Shown here piece by piece: positions 26,901 to 31,255 of a DNA stretch of 64,000 nt (the first letter of the stretch is position 1; each line of letters starts with the position of its first letter). The position numbers were made by a program, and so were the translations under genes. The notes under the pieces were generated by a model. It had not been told where the DNA came from, made no database searches, and saw only the letters and a program-made list of their open reading frames with translations. The DNA comes from Crossaster papposus (lineage: Eukaryota; Echinodermata; Asteroidea; Velatida; Solasteridae), in the NCBI GenBank assembly GCA_037893245.1, contig JBAIAA010000804.1, positions 868,001 to 932,000 of the forward strand, given 5' to 3'.

Positions 26901-28828
26901 GACTTAAGACACCTTTTTGTAGAGCTGGTCACAAATATACTCAGTCTAGTTCAAAGAAAAAGATGGTCATGAATCATAATAAGTCTGCAGTATACAGTAT
27001 TTAGAGGGTGGGAATAAACATATTGGAGCAAGTTTGTGTCATAATGAAGCAAAAGGCAACTTTCCTCTTAACAATATTAACCCACTTCAAGTTGAGTTCG
27101 AGGTGACACCATTAGGAAAATATTGAGAGGGAAGCCTTTAAAGATGGCCGCCATGTTTCCATGGCACGTTTCCATGATATCTAATGTGATAAGATATTAG
27201 TTTGCGGTAGCACCAGTGGTAATCCTCTTTTACCGCAAAACTACTTATCTTATTGCCTTTTCACTATTAAACTTTCAAATCTCATAACTCATCATGTGAT
27301 AGTAGATAAAAATCGACAAAGTATTTTGTGTGTCATCACAAAGGTCTGTCACGTTGATCATCATGGACTGACCACAAACTAATCCATCAAATGCAGAGTT
27401 TGTTTCCAAAATGCGACAAAATGCATTTTTGTTCCCTTAATCCCGCTCATTTCTGACAGCCTTAAGTTTAGGATACAATAAAACAGCTTTGTTATATTGT
27501 TTTTATTCTTCAAAGTTTCACAAAAGAGCAAAGCTTCTTTTTTATCAAATAGATACAAGATTATGTTTAGAAATGAACTCTTCAAAAGGGTCAATTTTTT
27601 CCTGCAGTTTTCAATCGATAAATCCCAATTGATGTTTTTGGGTTTTTTTTGGTTTTTTTTATATTCAGGCCTTTTCCACTAGCGAGAAAACTGAGATGTC
27701 ATCGATCACTCAGAATGAGAGTATGTATCAAGTTTGTTTATTGTCTTATTGTGTTGGGGTGTTTGGTTGTTTGTCTGTCTGCCATATTCTTTTTGTTTGT
27801 GTGTCTTTGGACAGCCTTAGGTGACAGTCATTTTGTTCCTATCTCAGAGTGCTCAATCCATCTTGGCCCAAAACATCCATTCGAACCCTTATAAGTACCA
27901 CAACATTCATTAAAACCTAGATCCCAATAAATATACCTATTGTATTGGTGATGTCACCCAATGTTTACTAACTTTGTGTTATTCTTGAAATTTAATTTCC
28001 AACTTTTTTGACCCACACCTTAAACAAATGAAATGTTATTGAATTTTTATCATAATAGTGTAAAACACACAATGTCATTAGGTAAATAACACAATGAAGG
28101 GCTTGGGCAGAATAGTACGGCAACTGTACTTCCAAGAGCTTAGTTGAGGAGCACATGCATGTACGTGTTACGAGTACAAAACATGCCAAAACAAAATACA
28201 GCTTGATGCTGTGGACCCTTGTATTAACAACAAATTCTCCTAAAATCATGCAAAAGTCTAACTTTTATCTTGATTTTGTCCTCCAAAATTCTGCGTTTGT
28301 CCTAAATTTGTCCCGGATCATACTTTTCTTCTACTTGTTTATCCAGCCAGGGGAACAGTTCTCTAATCATTTTTGTATTGGGCTATATACCCAGGTAAAA
28401 TACAATGATAAATACAAAACTAAATTAGTAAATTACAAATTAGGAACACCTTATATTTGTAAAAACAGATATTTGTTATTCCTGCAAAGAATTTGTGACA
28501 TAGAAATCTTCTGATTTACAGTTTTCAGTTACCACTTTCATTATGAATTTTCATTATGAAAGTCAGTATTGTTAACAAAAAATATACATTTCAGATCAAG
28601 ACGAAACCAAAAGATCTTTAATTGAAATATCAGTAAATAGTATTCAGATTGCAAATCAACAAGTGGAGGATTATAAAGTATAAATGATTGAGTAATGTAA
28701 AATACATATTCTCATTTGAGCTTTGTAATGTTGAATATGAGCTCGACATTATTTTGTTCTCATCTACTTTTGTATCCCTGTTATTTTCTCTTGCAGAGAA
28801 ATCTACTAAAGTGGCCTACAAGAACTGA
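1161..28828 (+). CDS. Adhesion G-protein-coupled receptor, 3' part of gene (18 exons)
   Basis: Exons join in frame at 1161-1211, 2253-2367, 3641-3727, 6856-6952, 7140-7260, 9353-9393, 11392-11509, 13593-13696, 15291-15396, 17126-17282, 18703-18769, 20792-20858, 21728-21813, 23016-23142, 23975-24016, 25473-25532, 27669-27720 and 28797-28828, all with AG/GT borders; the total is 1530 nt. The product has a GAIN-domain segment, a GPS motif ending HMTNFAVLM, seven hydrophobic helices and a tail of about 50 residues. Family hallmarks seen are [12 protein letters not shown] in helix 3, an ECL2 cysteine in TLCWLS pairing with helix-3 YAC, LSWVFG in helix 6 and [13 protein letters not shown] in helix 7. 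Such receptors are normally cut at the GPS, and the exposed Thr-initiated stalk acts as a tethered agonist. The helices look most like the ADGRL/ADGRD groups, but the subgroup is not settled. The first exons and N-terminal ectodomain lie upstream of base 1, so this is partial. Exon boundaries were read by eye. Confidence 0.93.
1575..2227. mobile_element. Self-nested TTAA MITE (GGTAGGATACACC family)
   Basis: An inner copy at 1679-2040 begins TTAAAGGTAGGATACACC and ends with the inverse then TTAA. It splits an outer, oppositely oriented copy of the same family (1575-1678 and 2041-2227). The flanks rejoin as GAAGT-TTAA-CAATCATGG, which matches uninterrupted copies elsewhere (GAAGTTTTACAATCATGG). 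The TTAA duplication is the piggyBac-type signature. The outer copy is truncated 26 bases before the exon at 2253. Confidence 0.85.
2253..2367 (+). CDS. aGPCR exon (GAIN subdomain A)
   Basis: Acceptor TTTCTTAG, donor GTAGGT. It encodes [20 protein letters not shown] followed by a segment ending IFSNAV. The [10 protein letters not shown] helix resembles the last helices of GAIN subdomain A. Ends in phase 1. The intron bases just before the acceptor are the truncated end of a MITE (see 1575-2227). Confidence 0.85.
2579..3020. mobile_element. TGTGACC MITE (CACTCCACAAAAA variant)
   Basis: Inverted ends ATATGTGACCCACTCCACAA and GTAGAGCCGGTCACATAT. The interior has no coding potential. Same family as 26493-26933. 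Confidence 0.75.
3061..3484. mobile_element. TGTGACC MITE (CCAACGAAACCCGGACAAAG variant)
   Basis: Near-perfect terminal inverted repeats of about 35 bp: TGTGACCTGTTCCAACGAAA and its complement at 3450-3484, with ATA on the left flank and TAT on the right. It has a second copy at 7306-7723. Confidence 0.88.
3641..3727 (+). CDS. aGPCR exon (GAIN subdomain A/B junction)
   Basis: Acceptor TTATTTCAG, donor GTGAGA. It reads [20 protein letters not shown] then [10 protein letters not shown], with phase-1 joins on both sides. The TIPADAF stretch matches the strand that opens GAIN subdomain B in many adhesion receptors (ITIP-type motif). Confidence 0.85.
3780..5110. repeat. Inverted-repeat (foldback-like) region
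   Basis: GACCTCAAACAAATTGCAAC near 3980 is mirrored by GTTGCAATTTGTTTGAGGTC near 4600. ACTACAGAATACTACTTAG near 3790 is echoed inverted near 5030-5095 (ACTACTTTTTACTACTAG). This looks like an old palindromic element filling the intron; its edges are uncertain. Confidence 0.5.
5187..5432. mobile_element. TTAA MITE, CCAGTTCGCGCCG family, copy 1
   Basis: A GC-rich element of about 245 bp with ends TTAGCCAGTTCGCGCCG and AATCCCGGCAGGAATTGGTTAA. It shares the internal words GGAAGCACACCCACG (inverted here), GGCCTTGCTCGCTGCTGA and CCTCGGCTCGGTGATGTTA with five other copies in the window. Confidence 0.8.
5511..5901. mobile_element. TTAA MITE, AAAGGGATCGTATACG family, copy 1
   Basis: TTAAAGGGATAGTATACGTT at the left and ACGATCCCTTTAA at the right. 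The interior carries TCTGAGAAACGTCACTGCAG and its inverse. 391 bp including the TTAA duplications. Confidence 0.85.
6175..6524. mobile_element. MITE with CTAAGGCATAA ends
   Basis: Ends CCTAAGGCATAAC...AATGTTATGTTGGCGTA and TACGCCAACATAACATTTTT...TATGCCTAAG form inverted repeats of about 35 bp interrupted by A/T runs. 350 bp, no ORF. Confidence 0.75.
6548..6680. repeat. Dispersed repeat shared with 47399-47525
   Basis: GGGGAATTGTAC, GGAACCAGTCTA, TCATATC and GGTAGTATTTGAAA occur in the same order in both places, indicating a common repeat family not otherwise recognised. Confidence 0.5.
6856..6952 (+). CDS. aGPCR exon (GAIN subdomain B)
   Basis: Acceptor TACTACAG, donor GTAAGT. It reads [20 protein letters not shown] then [12 protein letters not shown], an alternating hydrophobic beta-strand pattern expected of GAIN subdomain B. 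The last codon (CA+G) is split by the intron. Confidence 0.85.
7140..7260 (+). CDS. aGPCR exon (GAIN subdomain B)
   Basis: Acceptor TTTTTTTAG, donor GTAGGT. It reads [20 protein letters not shown] then [20 protein letters not shown]. The run from VILKNPI to FEIQ is the L-x-x-P-V-x-I-x-x strand typical just before a GPS (compare 'L.NPVTITL' in other receptors). Ends in phase 0. Confidence 0.9.
7306..7723. mobile_element. TGTGACC MITE, second copy of the 3061 family
   Basis: TGTGGCCGTTCCAACAAAAC at the left and CGGGTTTCGTTGGAGCAGGTCACC at the right. The interior matches the 3061-3484 copy in reverse (for example GGTTGTCAAGGTTTTATCAC). It starts 45 bases after the donor of the exon ending at 7260. 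Confidence 0.82.
8319..8640. other. GC-rich island with an unrecognised - strand ORF
   Basis: Base composition jumps to clearly GC-rich between about 8330 and 8640 inside an AT-rich intron. The - strand is open for 96 codons (8609-8319) with words such as RRFVIAGSW and [17 protein letters not shown], and no stop until near 8319. I do not recognise the protein; a fragment of a retroelement or captured exon is possible. Confidence 0.4.
9353..9393 (+). CDS. aGPCR micro-exon (start of GPS)
   Basis: Only 41 nt: [13 protein letters not shown] plus two bases of a Leu codon. Acceptor TTTCTTGCAG, donor GTGAGT. It supplies the first GPS cysteine (CVY, where most receptors have C-x-x-W). The call is supported because it alone joins 7260 to 11392 in frame and completes a recognisable GPS. 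Confidence 0.85.
9422..9860. mobile_element. TTAACCCCTTGACGC MITE interrupted by a CAGGG element
   Basis: Left flank TTAATAAGCCCTTGACGC and internal words CAGCTGCTAGACAAAGGCTGCTGTG match the intact copy at 23422-23633. The copy is split at about 9472/9687 by the CAGGG...CCCTG element. Confidence 0.65.
9473..9686. mobile_element. CAGGG element (ACTTGTGAC repeat family), copy 1
   Basis: Inverted ends CAGGGATGTAGTCGAGTCC and GGGACTCGACTACAACCCTG. The inside holds repeated CAAGTCC/GGACTTG words. It is related to the element at 25580-26176 that contains a large 10-bp array. Confidence 0.75.
9873..10113. mobile_element. TTAA MITE, CCAGTTCGCGCCG family, copy 2
   Basis: TTAACCAGGTCGAGCCGG at the left and CCGGCGCGAACTGGTTAA at the right, with perfect TTAA on both sides. 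241 bp. Confidence 0.85.
10123..10737. mobile_element. Foldback element with about 290-bp inverted arms
   Basis: GAAATTCAAAACTTTAATA at the left is mirrored by ATTAAAGTTTTGAATTTC at the right, and similarity continues along nearly the whole arm (for example GCAATGCATTATTATACATA against ACGTATAATGCATTGC). The central loop is near 10430. It sits 9 bases from the preceding TTAA MITE. ORFs on both strands are mirror artefacts. Confidence 0.88.
10808..11112 (-). mobile_element. tRNA-derived SINE, minus strand
   Basis: The - strand reads a tRNA-like head with B box GGTTCGAGTCC, then TGGGCAAGGCACTTTGTGAC and CTCCATCCAGGAGTAAATGG, a core also found in the 39863 SINE. This core is shared with deuterostome SINEs in general. 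The 3' end is truncated near GGCGCTGTGCC. Confidence 0.78.
11392..11509 (+). CDS. aGPCR exon (GPS cleavage site and tethered agonist)
   Basis: Acceptor TTTGTTGTAG, donor GTATGC. It reads [20 protein letters not shown] then [19 protein letters not shown]. The HMT tripeptide corresponds to the HL|T autoproteolysis site: the His and Thr used in catalysis are present and the residue between is Met. TNFAVLM is the tethered-agonist peptide. Two of the four usual GPS cysteines are replaced (see findings). Confidence 0.93.
11637..11979. mobile_element. MITE with CATCAGCCTGGTATCAAATG ends
   Basis: CATCAGCCTGGTATCAAATGA at the left and CATTTGATACCGAC...CCAGGCTGATG at the right, with inner inverted words GGCAAGGTACACC and GGTGCATACCTTGCC. 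343 bp. Confidence 0.75.
12100..12200. repeat. Dispersed repeat shared with 55300-55385
   Basis: ACACAATG..ACAATGGA, a TTTCTA.AGATGAATA word and flanking bases occur in the same order at both places. Nothing else was recognised between 11980 and 12790 except a degenerate TTAGGG-like run at 12240-12290. Confidence 0.4.
12794..13038. mobile_element. TTAA MITE, CCAGTTCGCGCCG family, copy 3
   Basis: TTAACCAGTTCGCGCCGGG at the left and CCGGCACGAACTGGTTAA at the right. A direct repeat TTGAAATTCATTAAATCATG lies on both flanks (12774 and 13053), longer than the TTAA duplication. Confidence 0.87.
13102..13503. mobile_element. TGTGACC MITE (CGCTCCATCAAAATCAGG variant)
   Basis: TGTGACCCGCTCCATCAAAA and TACGATGGAGCGGGTCACA form inverted ends of about 30 bp with AT-rich flanks. 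The interior is not shared with the other variants. Confidence 0.85.
13593..13696 (+). CDS. aGPCR exon (transmembrane helix 1)
   Basis: Acceptor TATTGGTAG, donor GTAAGC. It encodes [20 protein letters not shown] followed by [14 protein letters not shown], a 24-residue hydrophobic helix with the ISYIGCSLS opening typical of adhesion-receptor helix 1. Ends in phase 2 (CG+A, Arg). Confidence 0.93.
14038..14335. mobile_element. TTAA MITE, GGTAGGATACACC family
   Basis: TTAAAGGTAGGATACACCATT at the left and ATCATACCTTTAA at the right, with the family words AAATAATGATTGTAGGCATCC and AACAGGTCAGTTAAACG inside. TTAA on both sides. Confidence 0.85.
14783..15182. mobile_element. TTAA MITE, AAAGGGATCGTATACG family, copy 2
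   Basis: TTAAAAGGATCGTATACG at the left and CGTATACGATCCCTTTAA at the right. The interior is inverted relative to 5511-5901. It ends about 110 bases before the helix-2 exon. Confidence 0.88.
15291..15396 (+). CDS. aGPCR exon (transmembrane helix 2)
   Basis: Acceptor TTAACCGTAG, donor GTAGTA. It encodes [20 protein letters not shown] then [15 protein letters not shown]. The I[15 protein letters not shown] pattern is the conserved family-B2 helix 2. Ends in phase 0. Confidence 0.93.
15460..15770. repeat. 13-bp minisatellite inside the CATCC dispersed repeat
   Basis: Between about 15540 and 15700 the unit CAAATTCTCATCC drifts through CAAATTCACATCC to CAAATCCACATCC about 12 times. The flanks (GATGTGATTT, ACATCCAGTTTT, GCATGATGC) match the short copy at 829-990. 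Confidence 0.8.
16771..17015. mobile_element. TTAA MITE, CCAGTTCGCGCCG family, copy 4 (degenerate)
   Basis: The right end ATAATCCCGGCGCGAACCTGG and the inner words GTGTGCTACCCAC and CAGTGAGCGAAGCCG match the family. The left end has decayed. Confidence 0.7.
17126..17282 (+). CDS. aGPCR exon (helix 3 to start of helix 4)
   Basis: Acceptor TTTTTTTAG, donor GTAAGC. It encodes [20 protein letters not shown] then [20 protein letters not shown] and a helix-4 start. The Cys in YACK is the helix-3 partner of the ECL2 disulfide. LHYFFL and WML are strongly conserved in adhesion receptors. Confidence 0.95.
17470..17690. repeat. CGGGCGTGTATA minisatellite with strand flips
   Basis: About ten copies of a unit like GTCGGGCGTGTATA. 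The first half (to about 17570) runs in one orientation and the second half (17580-17690) in the complementary one (TATACACGCCCGAC), so the array is palindromic around 17575. It lies in the intron after the helix-3 exon. Confidence 0.82.
18318..18366 (+). repeat. tRNA-like repeat fragment
   Basis: GGTATTCCGAAGGTAGCAGG followed by TTAAAATCCTGCTACTGCCAG resembles the anticodon and T arms of the tRNA-like repeat at 29542, with a decayed B box. Confidence 0.5.
18388..18618. mobile_element. TGTGACC MITE, left end truncated
   Basis: The right end GGTTTTGTGGGAGCAGGTCACA has the clan signature. The inner words AGTGAGATATTG and CAATATCTCACTTTTC are inverted. The left end has decayed into a T run. Confidence 0.55.
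18703..18769 (+). CDS. aGPCR exon (transmembrane helix 4)
   Basis: Acceptor TTCTCAACAG, donor GTAAGT. It encodes [20 protein letters not shown]: helix 4 and the start of extracellular loop 2, with the YGT-x-x-x-CW motif completed by the next exon. Confidence 0.92.
18926..19223. mobile_element. TTAA MITE, GGTAGGATACACC family (degenerate)
   Basis: GGATACGTACACCATTTGCAG at the left, GGTGTATGCTACCTTTAA at the right, and the family word AATGATTGTAGGCATTCAGC inside. The left TTAA is lost. Confidence 0.75.
19250..20182. mobile_element. Three-level nested MITE
   Basis: Outer copy: 19250-19318 plus 20143-20182 (right end lost). Inner copy of the same AGCACGAGTAAATGAGACAC family: 19319-20142, inserted in the centre of the outer one. 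Innermost: a 668-bp element 19340-20007 with ends CGTCGTGTGCCCGGAAAAAGG and TTTTCCTTGGCACACGACG, flanked by AAAT on both sides. The uninterrupted copy at 21171-21327 shows the original arrangement for both joins. Confidence 0.88.
19340..20007. mobile_element. 668-bp TIR element with CGTCGTGTGCC ends
   Basis: Terminal inverted repeats CGTCGTGTGCC with AAAT target duplication. Inside, a roughly 70-bp unit (TACCCGGCATAA.GA.GTTAGCGT then AATGGAACAAAACTTGCTAC) is repeated at about 19530-19600 and 19665-19730. No transposase ORF was seen. Confidence 0.8.
20792..20858 (+). CDS. aGPCR exon (ECL2 and helix 5)
   Basis: Acceptor TTTCTCCAG, donor GTAAGT. It encodes [20 protein letters not shown] plus II. 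The CWLS cysteine pairs with helix 3, and IWAFVAP is the conserved start of helix 5. Ends in phase 0. Confidence 0.92.
20890..20931. repeat. Poly(C) run
   Basis: A run of about 32 C residues, 31 bases after the donor of the helix-5 exon. The length is probably unstable and may be mis-sequenced. Confidence 0.9.
21171..21327. mobile_element. TGTGACC MITE, AGCACGAG family, intact copy
   Basis: A 157-bp near-perfect palindrome: TGTGACCCAGCACGAGTAAA at the left and its exact complement at the right, flanked by ATA and TAT. It is the reference for reading the nest at 19250-20182. Confidence 0.92.
21340..21500. repeat. ACTTGA/ACTCAA simple repeat
   Basis: Irregular GACTTGAAC, CAACTCAACT and GAGTCAC words. 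A similar ACTCGAGTC-rich stretch lies at 13735-13860. Both resemble diverged interiors of the CAGGG element family. Confidence 0.5.
21728..21813 (+). CDS. aGPCR exon (end of helix 5, intracellular loop 3)
   Basis: Acceptor TCTATTAG, donor GTAAGA. It encodes [20 protein letters not shown] then DKSDKDKF. The charged DKSDKDKFK stretch is the third intracellular loop, where G-protein contacts are expected. Confidence 0.92.
21881..22919. mobile_element. About 1-kb TIR element hosting a TTAA MITE
   Basis: TGTGCTAGATGATC..TCATTTG then CCATAAAGTAGGAGCAAAATG at the left is mirrored by CATTTTGCTCCTACTTGTGG and ATGA..ATACAGCACA at the right (arms of about 60 bp). A second inverted pair (GCAAAGGCCACTGTG / CAGTGGCCTTTGGC) is at 22426-22510. 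It contains the TTAA MITE 22089-22419 and fills most of the intron. Confidence 0.75.
22089..22419. mobile_element. TTAA MITE, AAAGGGATCGTATACG family, copy 3 (nested)
   Basis: TTAAAGGGATCGTATACG at the left and CCAAACGTATACGTTTAA at the right, flanked by TTAA. Slightly shortened inside compared with copies 1 and 2. Confidence 0.87.
23016..23142 (+). CDS. aGPCR exon (helix 6 and helix 7 start)
   Basis: Acceptor GTTTTGCAG, donor GTATAA. It encodes [20 protein letters not shown] then [31 protein letters not shown] carries the helix-6 toggle Trp, and [13 protein letters not shown] is the family helix-7 signature. Confidence 0.95.
23184..23425. mobile_element. TTAA MITE, CCAGTTCGCGCCG family, copy 5
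   Basis: GTAACTAGTTCGCGTCGGG at the left and CCGGCGTGAACTGGTTAA at the right. Its right TTAA is shared with the next element. Confidence 0.83.
23422..23633. mobile_element. TTAA MITE, TTAACCCCTTGACGC family, intact copy
   Basis: TTAACCCCTTGACGCAGGG at the left and GCGCCAAGGGGTTAA at the right. The interior has GTAGCTGCTAGACAAAGGC. It abuts the previous element over one TTAA. Confidence 0.82.
23975..24016 (+). CDS. aGPCR exon (end of helix 7)
   Basis: Acceptor ATAATTTCAG, donor GTATGT. It encodes [14 protein letters not shown], matching the QG-x-F-I-F-x-FH-x-x-L-N-x-E-V ending of helix 7 across adhesion receptors. Phase 0 on both sides. Confidence 0.92.
24112..24200. repeat. CCCCCA / poly(C) microsatellite
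   Basis: Long C runs alternate with CCCCCA units, about 95 bases after the end of the helix-7 exon. The ORFs it creates (poly-Pro, poly-Gly) are artefacts. Confidence 0.93.
24349..24968. mobile_element. TGTGACC MITE (CTGTCATCACAAAATGAG variant), 620 bp
   Basis: TGTGACCTGTCATCACAAAA and TTTTGTGGTGACAGGTCACA are inverted ends of about 35 bp with TAT/ATA flanks. Largest simple member of the clan here. It is followed at once by a TTAA MITE. Confidence 0.87.
24976..25346. mobile_element. TTAA MITE, GGTAGGATACACC family
   Basis: TTAAAGGTAGAATACACCATT at the left and GGTGTATCCTACCTTTAA at the right. TTAA on both sides, 371 bp. Confidence 0.88.
25473..25532 (+). CDS. aGPCR exon (helix 8 and proximal tail)
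   Basis: Acceptor TTTTACACAG, donor GTGAGT. It encodes [20 protein letters not shown], a basic amphipathic helix-8-like segment directly after helix 7. Confidence 0.88.
25580..26176. mobile_element. CAGGG element containing a 10-bp satellite array
   Basis: Ends CAGGGTTGTGGTCGAGTCC and GAACTCGACTACATCCCTG match the element at 9473-9686. Between about 25767 and 26150 the unit GGGACTTGCA is repeated about 38 times almost without change. The unit has no stop in any frame, so all three + frames are open and give [10 protein letters not shown] repeats; this is not taken as a gene. Confidence 0.92.
26493..26933. mobile_element. TGTGACC MITE, second copy of the 2579 family
   Basis: TGTGACAGGCTCTACAAAAAG at the left and CTTTTTGTAGAGCTGGTCACA at the right. 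The interior shares GTTTACC/ACTCTCTCAAC..TGAG.. words with 2579-3020. Confidence 0.82.
26934..27668. other. Intron without recognised feature
   Basis: AT-rich sequence. I saw no exon, TIR or tandem repeat, apart from a GT-rich/T-rich run close to the acceptor at 27668. Confidence 0.5.
27669..27720 (+). CDS. aGPCR exon (cytoplasmic tail)
   Basis: Acceptor TATATTCAG, donor GTATGT. It encodes [17 protein letters not shown], rich in Ser/Thr and so a possible phosphorylation region. Short and low in conservation; supported by phase continuity. Confidence 0.75.
28797..28828 (+). CDS. aGPCR terminal coding exon with stop
   Basis: Acceptor TTCTCTTGCAG. After the split Lys codon it reads KSTKVAYKN then TGA at 28826-28828. 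The frame matches the previous exon. The end of the 3' UTR and the polyadenylation site could not be fixed. Confidence 0.78.
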
Positions 28829-29541
28829 GATAGCTTGGCATGCTGACACTGATGTGTGTATTACCATGTCTCATCATGGCTACCGTTTCTAAAAGCTTGG
28901 GTGTTTTTTTTGTTCTCCCTTTTCGGTTTTGAAAACCAAGTTTTTTTGAATTCTAGTTTAGCTATCAGGTTTTAATAGCATCCTTGAAATTAGAAAAATT
29001 TACATAACATTACATTTTGGGGTTTTTTTTTCAGTTAGGGAATTTAGGAAACAAATGACTCAAATCAAGGAAAGATCTGGGAATTTGATTGGCCCAATAG
29101 ATAAAATGGTCAGTCTGTTACAGTTTATACGTGGCCAAACAGTGTATCCAAACAGCGTATCCACTAGTGTGGAAATCTCTCTATATCTCTGTCCTTAGCT
29201 AGGTCACCATGTTCACTCCATGCAACAAAATTGAAGAGTGTCAAACTGGATATTTGGGTGTAAATAATTATCCTGGAATTTCACAAATTAATCAGGGAAA
29301 TATCACAGAATTTGTTTTCATGAAATGGTGGGAACCCTGTTAAGGTTGCATACATCATAAGATAAAAATGTATTATAAGATAAAAAGTCGCATCCTCATT
29401 AGGTGATCCCCACAATGTCACTTCCCAGGTTGTATCGTAAAAATGGGCGTGATCCCTGGCCACATGGCATTCTGGTGTTTATGACTTTTGACTATCGCCC
29501 TCGAACAAAGATACTGACAATTTGGGAGATTGCCAACATAG
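28829..29541 (+). other. Probable 3' UTR and downstream sequence
   Basis: AT-rich, no ORF of interest. No canonical AATAAA close to the stop was identified, so the transcript end is unknown. Confidence 0.4.
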
Positions 29542-29612
29542 GGTAAGATAGCTCAGTTGGTAGAGCGCTGGTTCGGTATTCCTGAGGTCGCAGGTTCAAA
29601 TCCCACCTTGCC
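29542..29612 (+). tRNA. tRNA-like repeat (pseudo-tRNA or SINE head)
   Basis: A 71-nt tRNA-shaped stretch with A box TAGCTCAGTTGG and B box GGTTCAAATCC both matching the polymerase III consensus. The acceptor stem pairs partly. The anticodon arm pairs poorly and lacks the usual T at position 33, so a functional tRNA is unlikely. AATTTCTTTGTTC on the right mirrors GAACAAAGA..A on the left. A related fragment is at 18318, so this is a dispersed repeat. Confidence 0.6.
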
Positions 29613-29734
29613 AATTTCTTTGTTCAAGTTTTATGCAAATTTACCTAGTCAGTTTCCCTTGTGGTTTATTTGTGTACAGTTAAACCGTGATAGATAAAGC
29701 TGTAGTTGATATTTTGTGATGTGTATGGGTTTTG

Positions 29735-30031
29735 TTAAAGGTAAGATACACCATTTGCAGACAAATTTTTAAGAAATATCTTACTTATTTGAAAGTAAAT
29801 AATGATTCTATGCAACCACATTGTAATTTTGGACGGCAATTGCGAAAGAAAAAACATCAATACAAAAAACAACTGCCCGACGGTGGAAAACGAACGCCGT
29901 TTTTCTTGCTTTTTCAATGGCATCCATATCATTTTTTCAAAACTTCGGACAGGTCAGTTAATCGATATTTACTATAAAATACAACCCCCCACAAATCCAC
30001 CCCAATTACCAATGGTGTATACGACATTTAA
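29735..30031. mobile_element. TTAA MITE, GGTAGGATACACC family (left of tandem pair)
   Basis: TTAAAGGTAAGATACACCATT at the left and GGTGTATACGACATTTAA at the right. Its right TTAA is also the left TTAA of the next element. Confidence 0.85.
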
Positions 30032-30818
30032 AGGTTGGATACACCATTGGTAATTGCTTGAATTATCATGAATGGGTGGATTTGGGGTGTTGTATTTTAT
30101 AGTACATATATTTTAACGTACATATATGTGACCCACCAAAACCCCAAAACCCCAAAACCAGGCTAAAGTTGAAATTGTTCATATGAGAGATTTTTATACC
30201 ATTGGATTGCTATCGTTTTAAGCTTTAAAATGATACATCACATGCACCAGTACCGCTATGGAATGAAAAGTAACGACGCTTCAAAAAGTGACATTTTGTT
30301 GCCGTTCGCGGCAACAAGTTTGCTCAATTTGAGTAATAGCAACGACAACCAAAATCAGGAGAAGGCCGATATTATCACTTTGGGGGATTTAAAAAAAGGT
30401 TTAAACATGAACAGCCTATAAATTAGAGTTTTAACTAACGATTTATTAAGAAAAAAAACAATCGACCGACAACACATTTTGTTTGTGTACAATGCCATAT
30501 CTCGAAATGGCATTTGCCGACTTCCGCCTGGTTTTGGCCTGGTGGGTCACATATTTTAACTGACCTGTCTGACGTTTTACAATCATGGATGCGGAGAAAA
30601 GCACAACAAACAGCGTTTGTTTTCAACCGGCGTCAGGCAGTTATTCTTATGTTATTATTAGTTTTTTTTAATTTGATTCTTCGGAATAATTTCATATCTA
30701 GCGCAGTCATTTTGCTGGATGCCAATAATCATTTTTTACTTTCAAATAAGTAAGATATTTCCTTATAATTCGGTAGTAAATATTTTTGATATATGCAAAT
30801 GATGTATCCTACCTTTAA
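30028..30818. mobile_element. TTAA MITE, GGTAGGATACACC family, split by a TGTGACC MITE
   Basis: TTAAAGGTTGGATACACCATT at the left and GATGTATCCTACCTTTAA at the right. The element 30127-30551 interrupts it between GTATTTTATAGTA and ACTGACCTGTC. A 16-bp flank (GTACATATATTTTAAC) is partly duplicated around the insertion. Confidence 0.85.
30127..30551. mobile_element. TGTGACC MITE (CACCAAAACCCC variant), nested
   Basis: TGTGACCCACCAAAACCCCA at the left and GGCCTGGTGGGTCACA at the right. The interior is unique among the copies here. Confidence 0.85.
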
Positions 30819-31084
30819 GTTACAGTGAACAAATTGATGGATCGTATATGTTGGCACTCTAGACGGATGACCCCGTGTCTTTTTGTCTCCTCGATTAAAC
30901 TAATAACTGTGTAAGTAGGCACAGATAATTAATTGCCTTTTTATTATGCGTGTTGGCAATTATTCATAAATAAATAAATAACCAAAGGGGCAAACGTGAT
31001 TACGAAATTGATATGTTTTCATTTAAAAATGCCAAACGTAATATACGTGAGTGGTTTCTTTTCTATGTTTTGTTGTATGATAGT

Positions 31085-31255
31085 CTAGATAATAATATTA
31101 CCTCTACCCAACGAGGTTACTTTTTGCCTGCGTTTGTTCGTCTGTTTTTCAGCAGTATTACGGGAGAACTCCTGGAGAGATTTTAACGAAGCTTTTCAGA
31201 TTGATCTGGATCCACATCAGGAACTTGGATCACTTTGAATGATTCGTTTTAACAC
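31085..31255 (+). repeat. Interspersed repeat (ACGAGGTTAC..GTTTGTTCGTCTG type)
   Basis: CAACGAGGTTAC, TTTGTTCGTCTGTTTTTCAGCA and GGAGAGATTTTAACGAAGCTTTTCAG follow the pattern of a repeat seen widely in invertebrate genomes. Recalled from general knowledge, not searched. Confidence 0.4.

Noticed and set aside
29542-29612. Functional tRNA gene
   Set aside because: Boxes are intact, but the anticodon stem pairs poorly and the base before the anticodon is not T; related fragments occur elsewhere, so a repeat is more likely.
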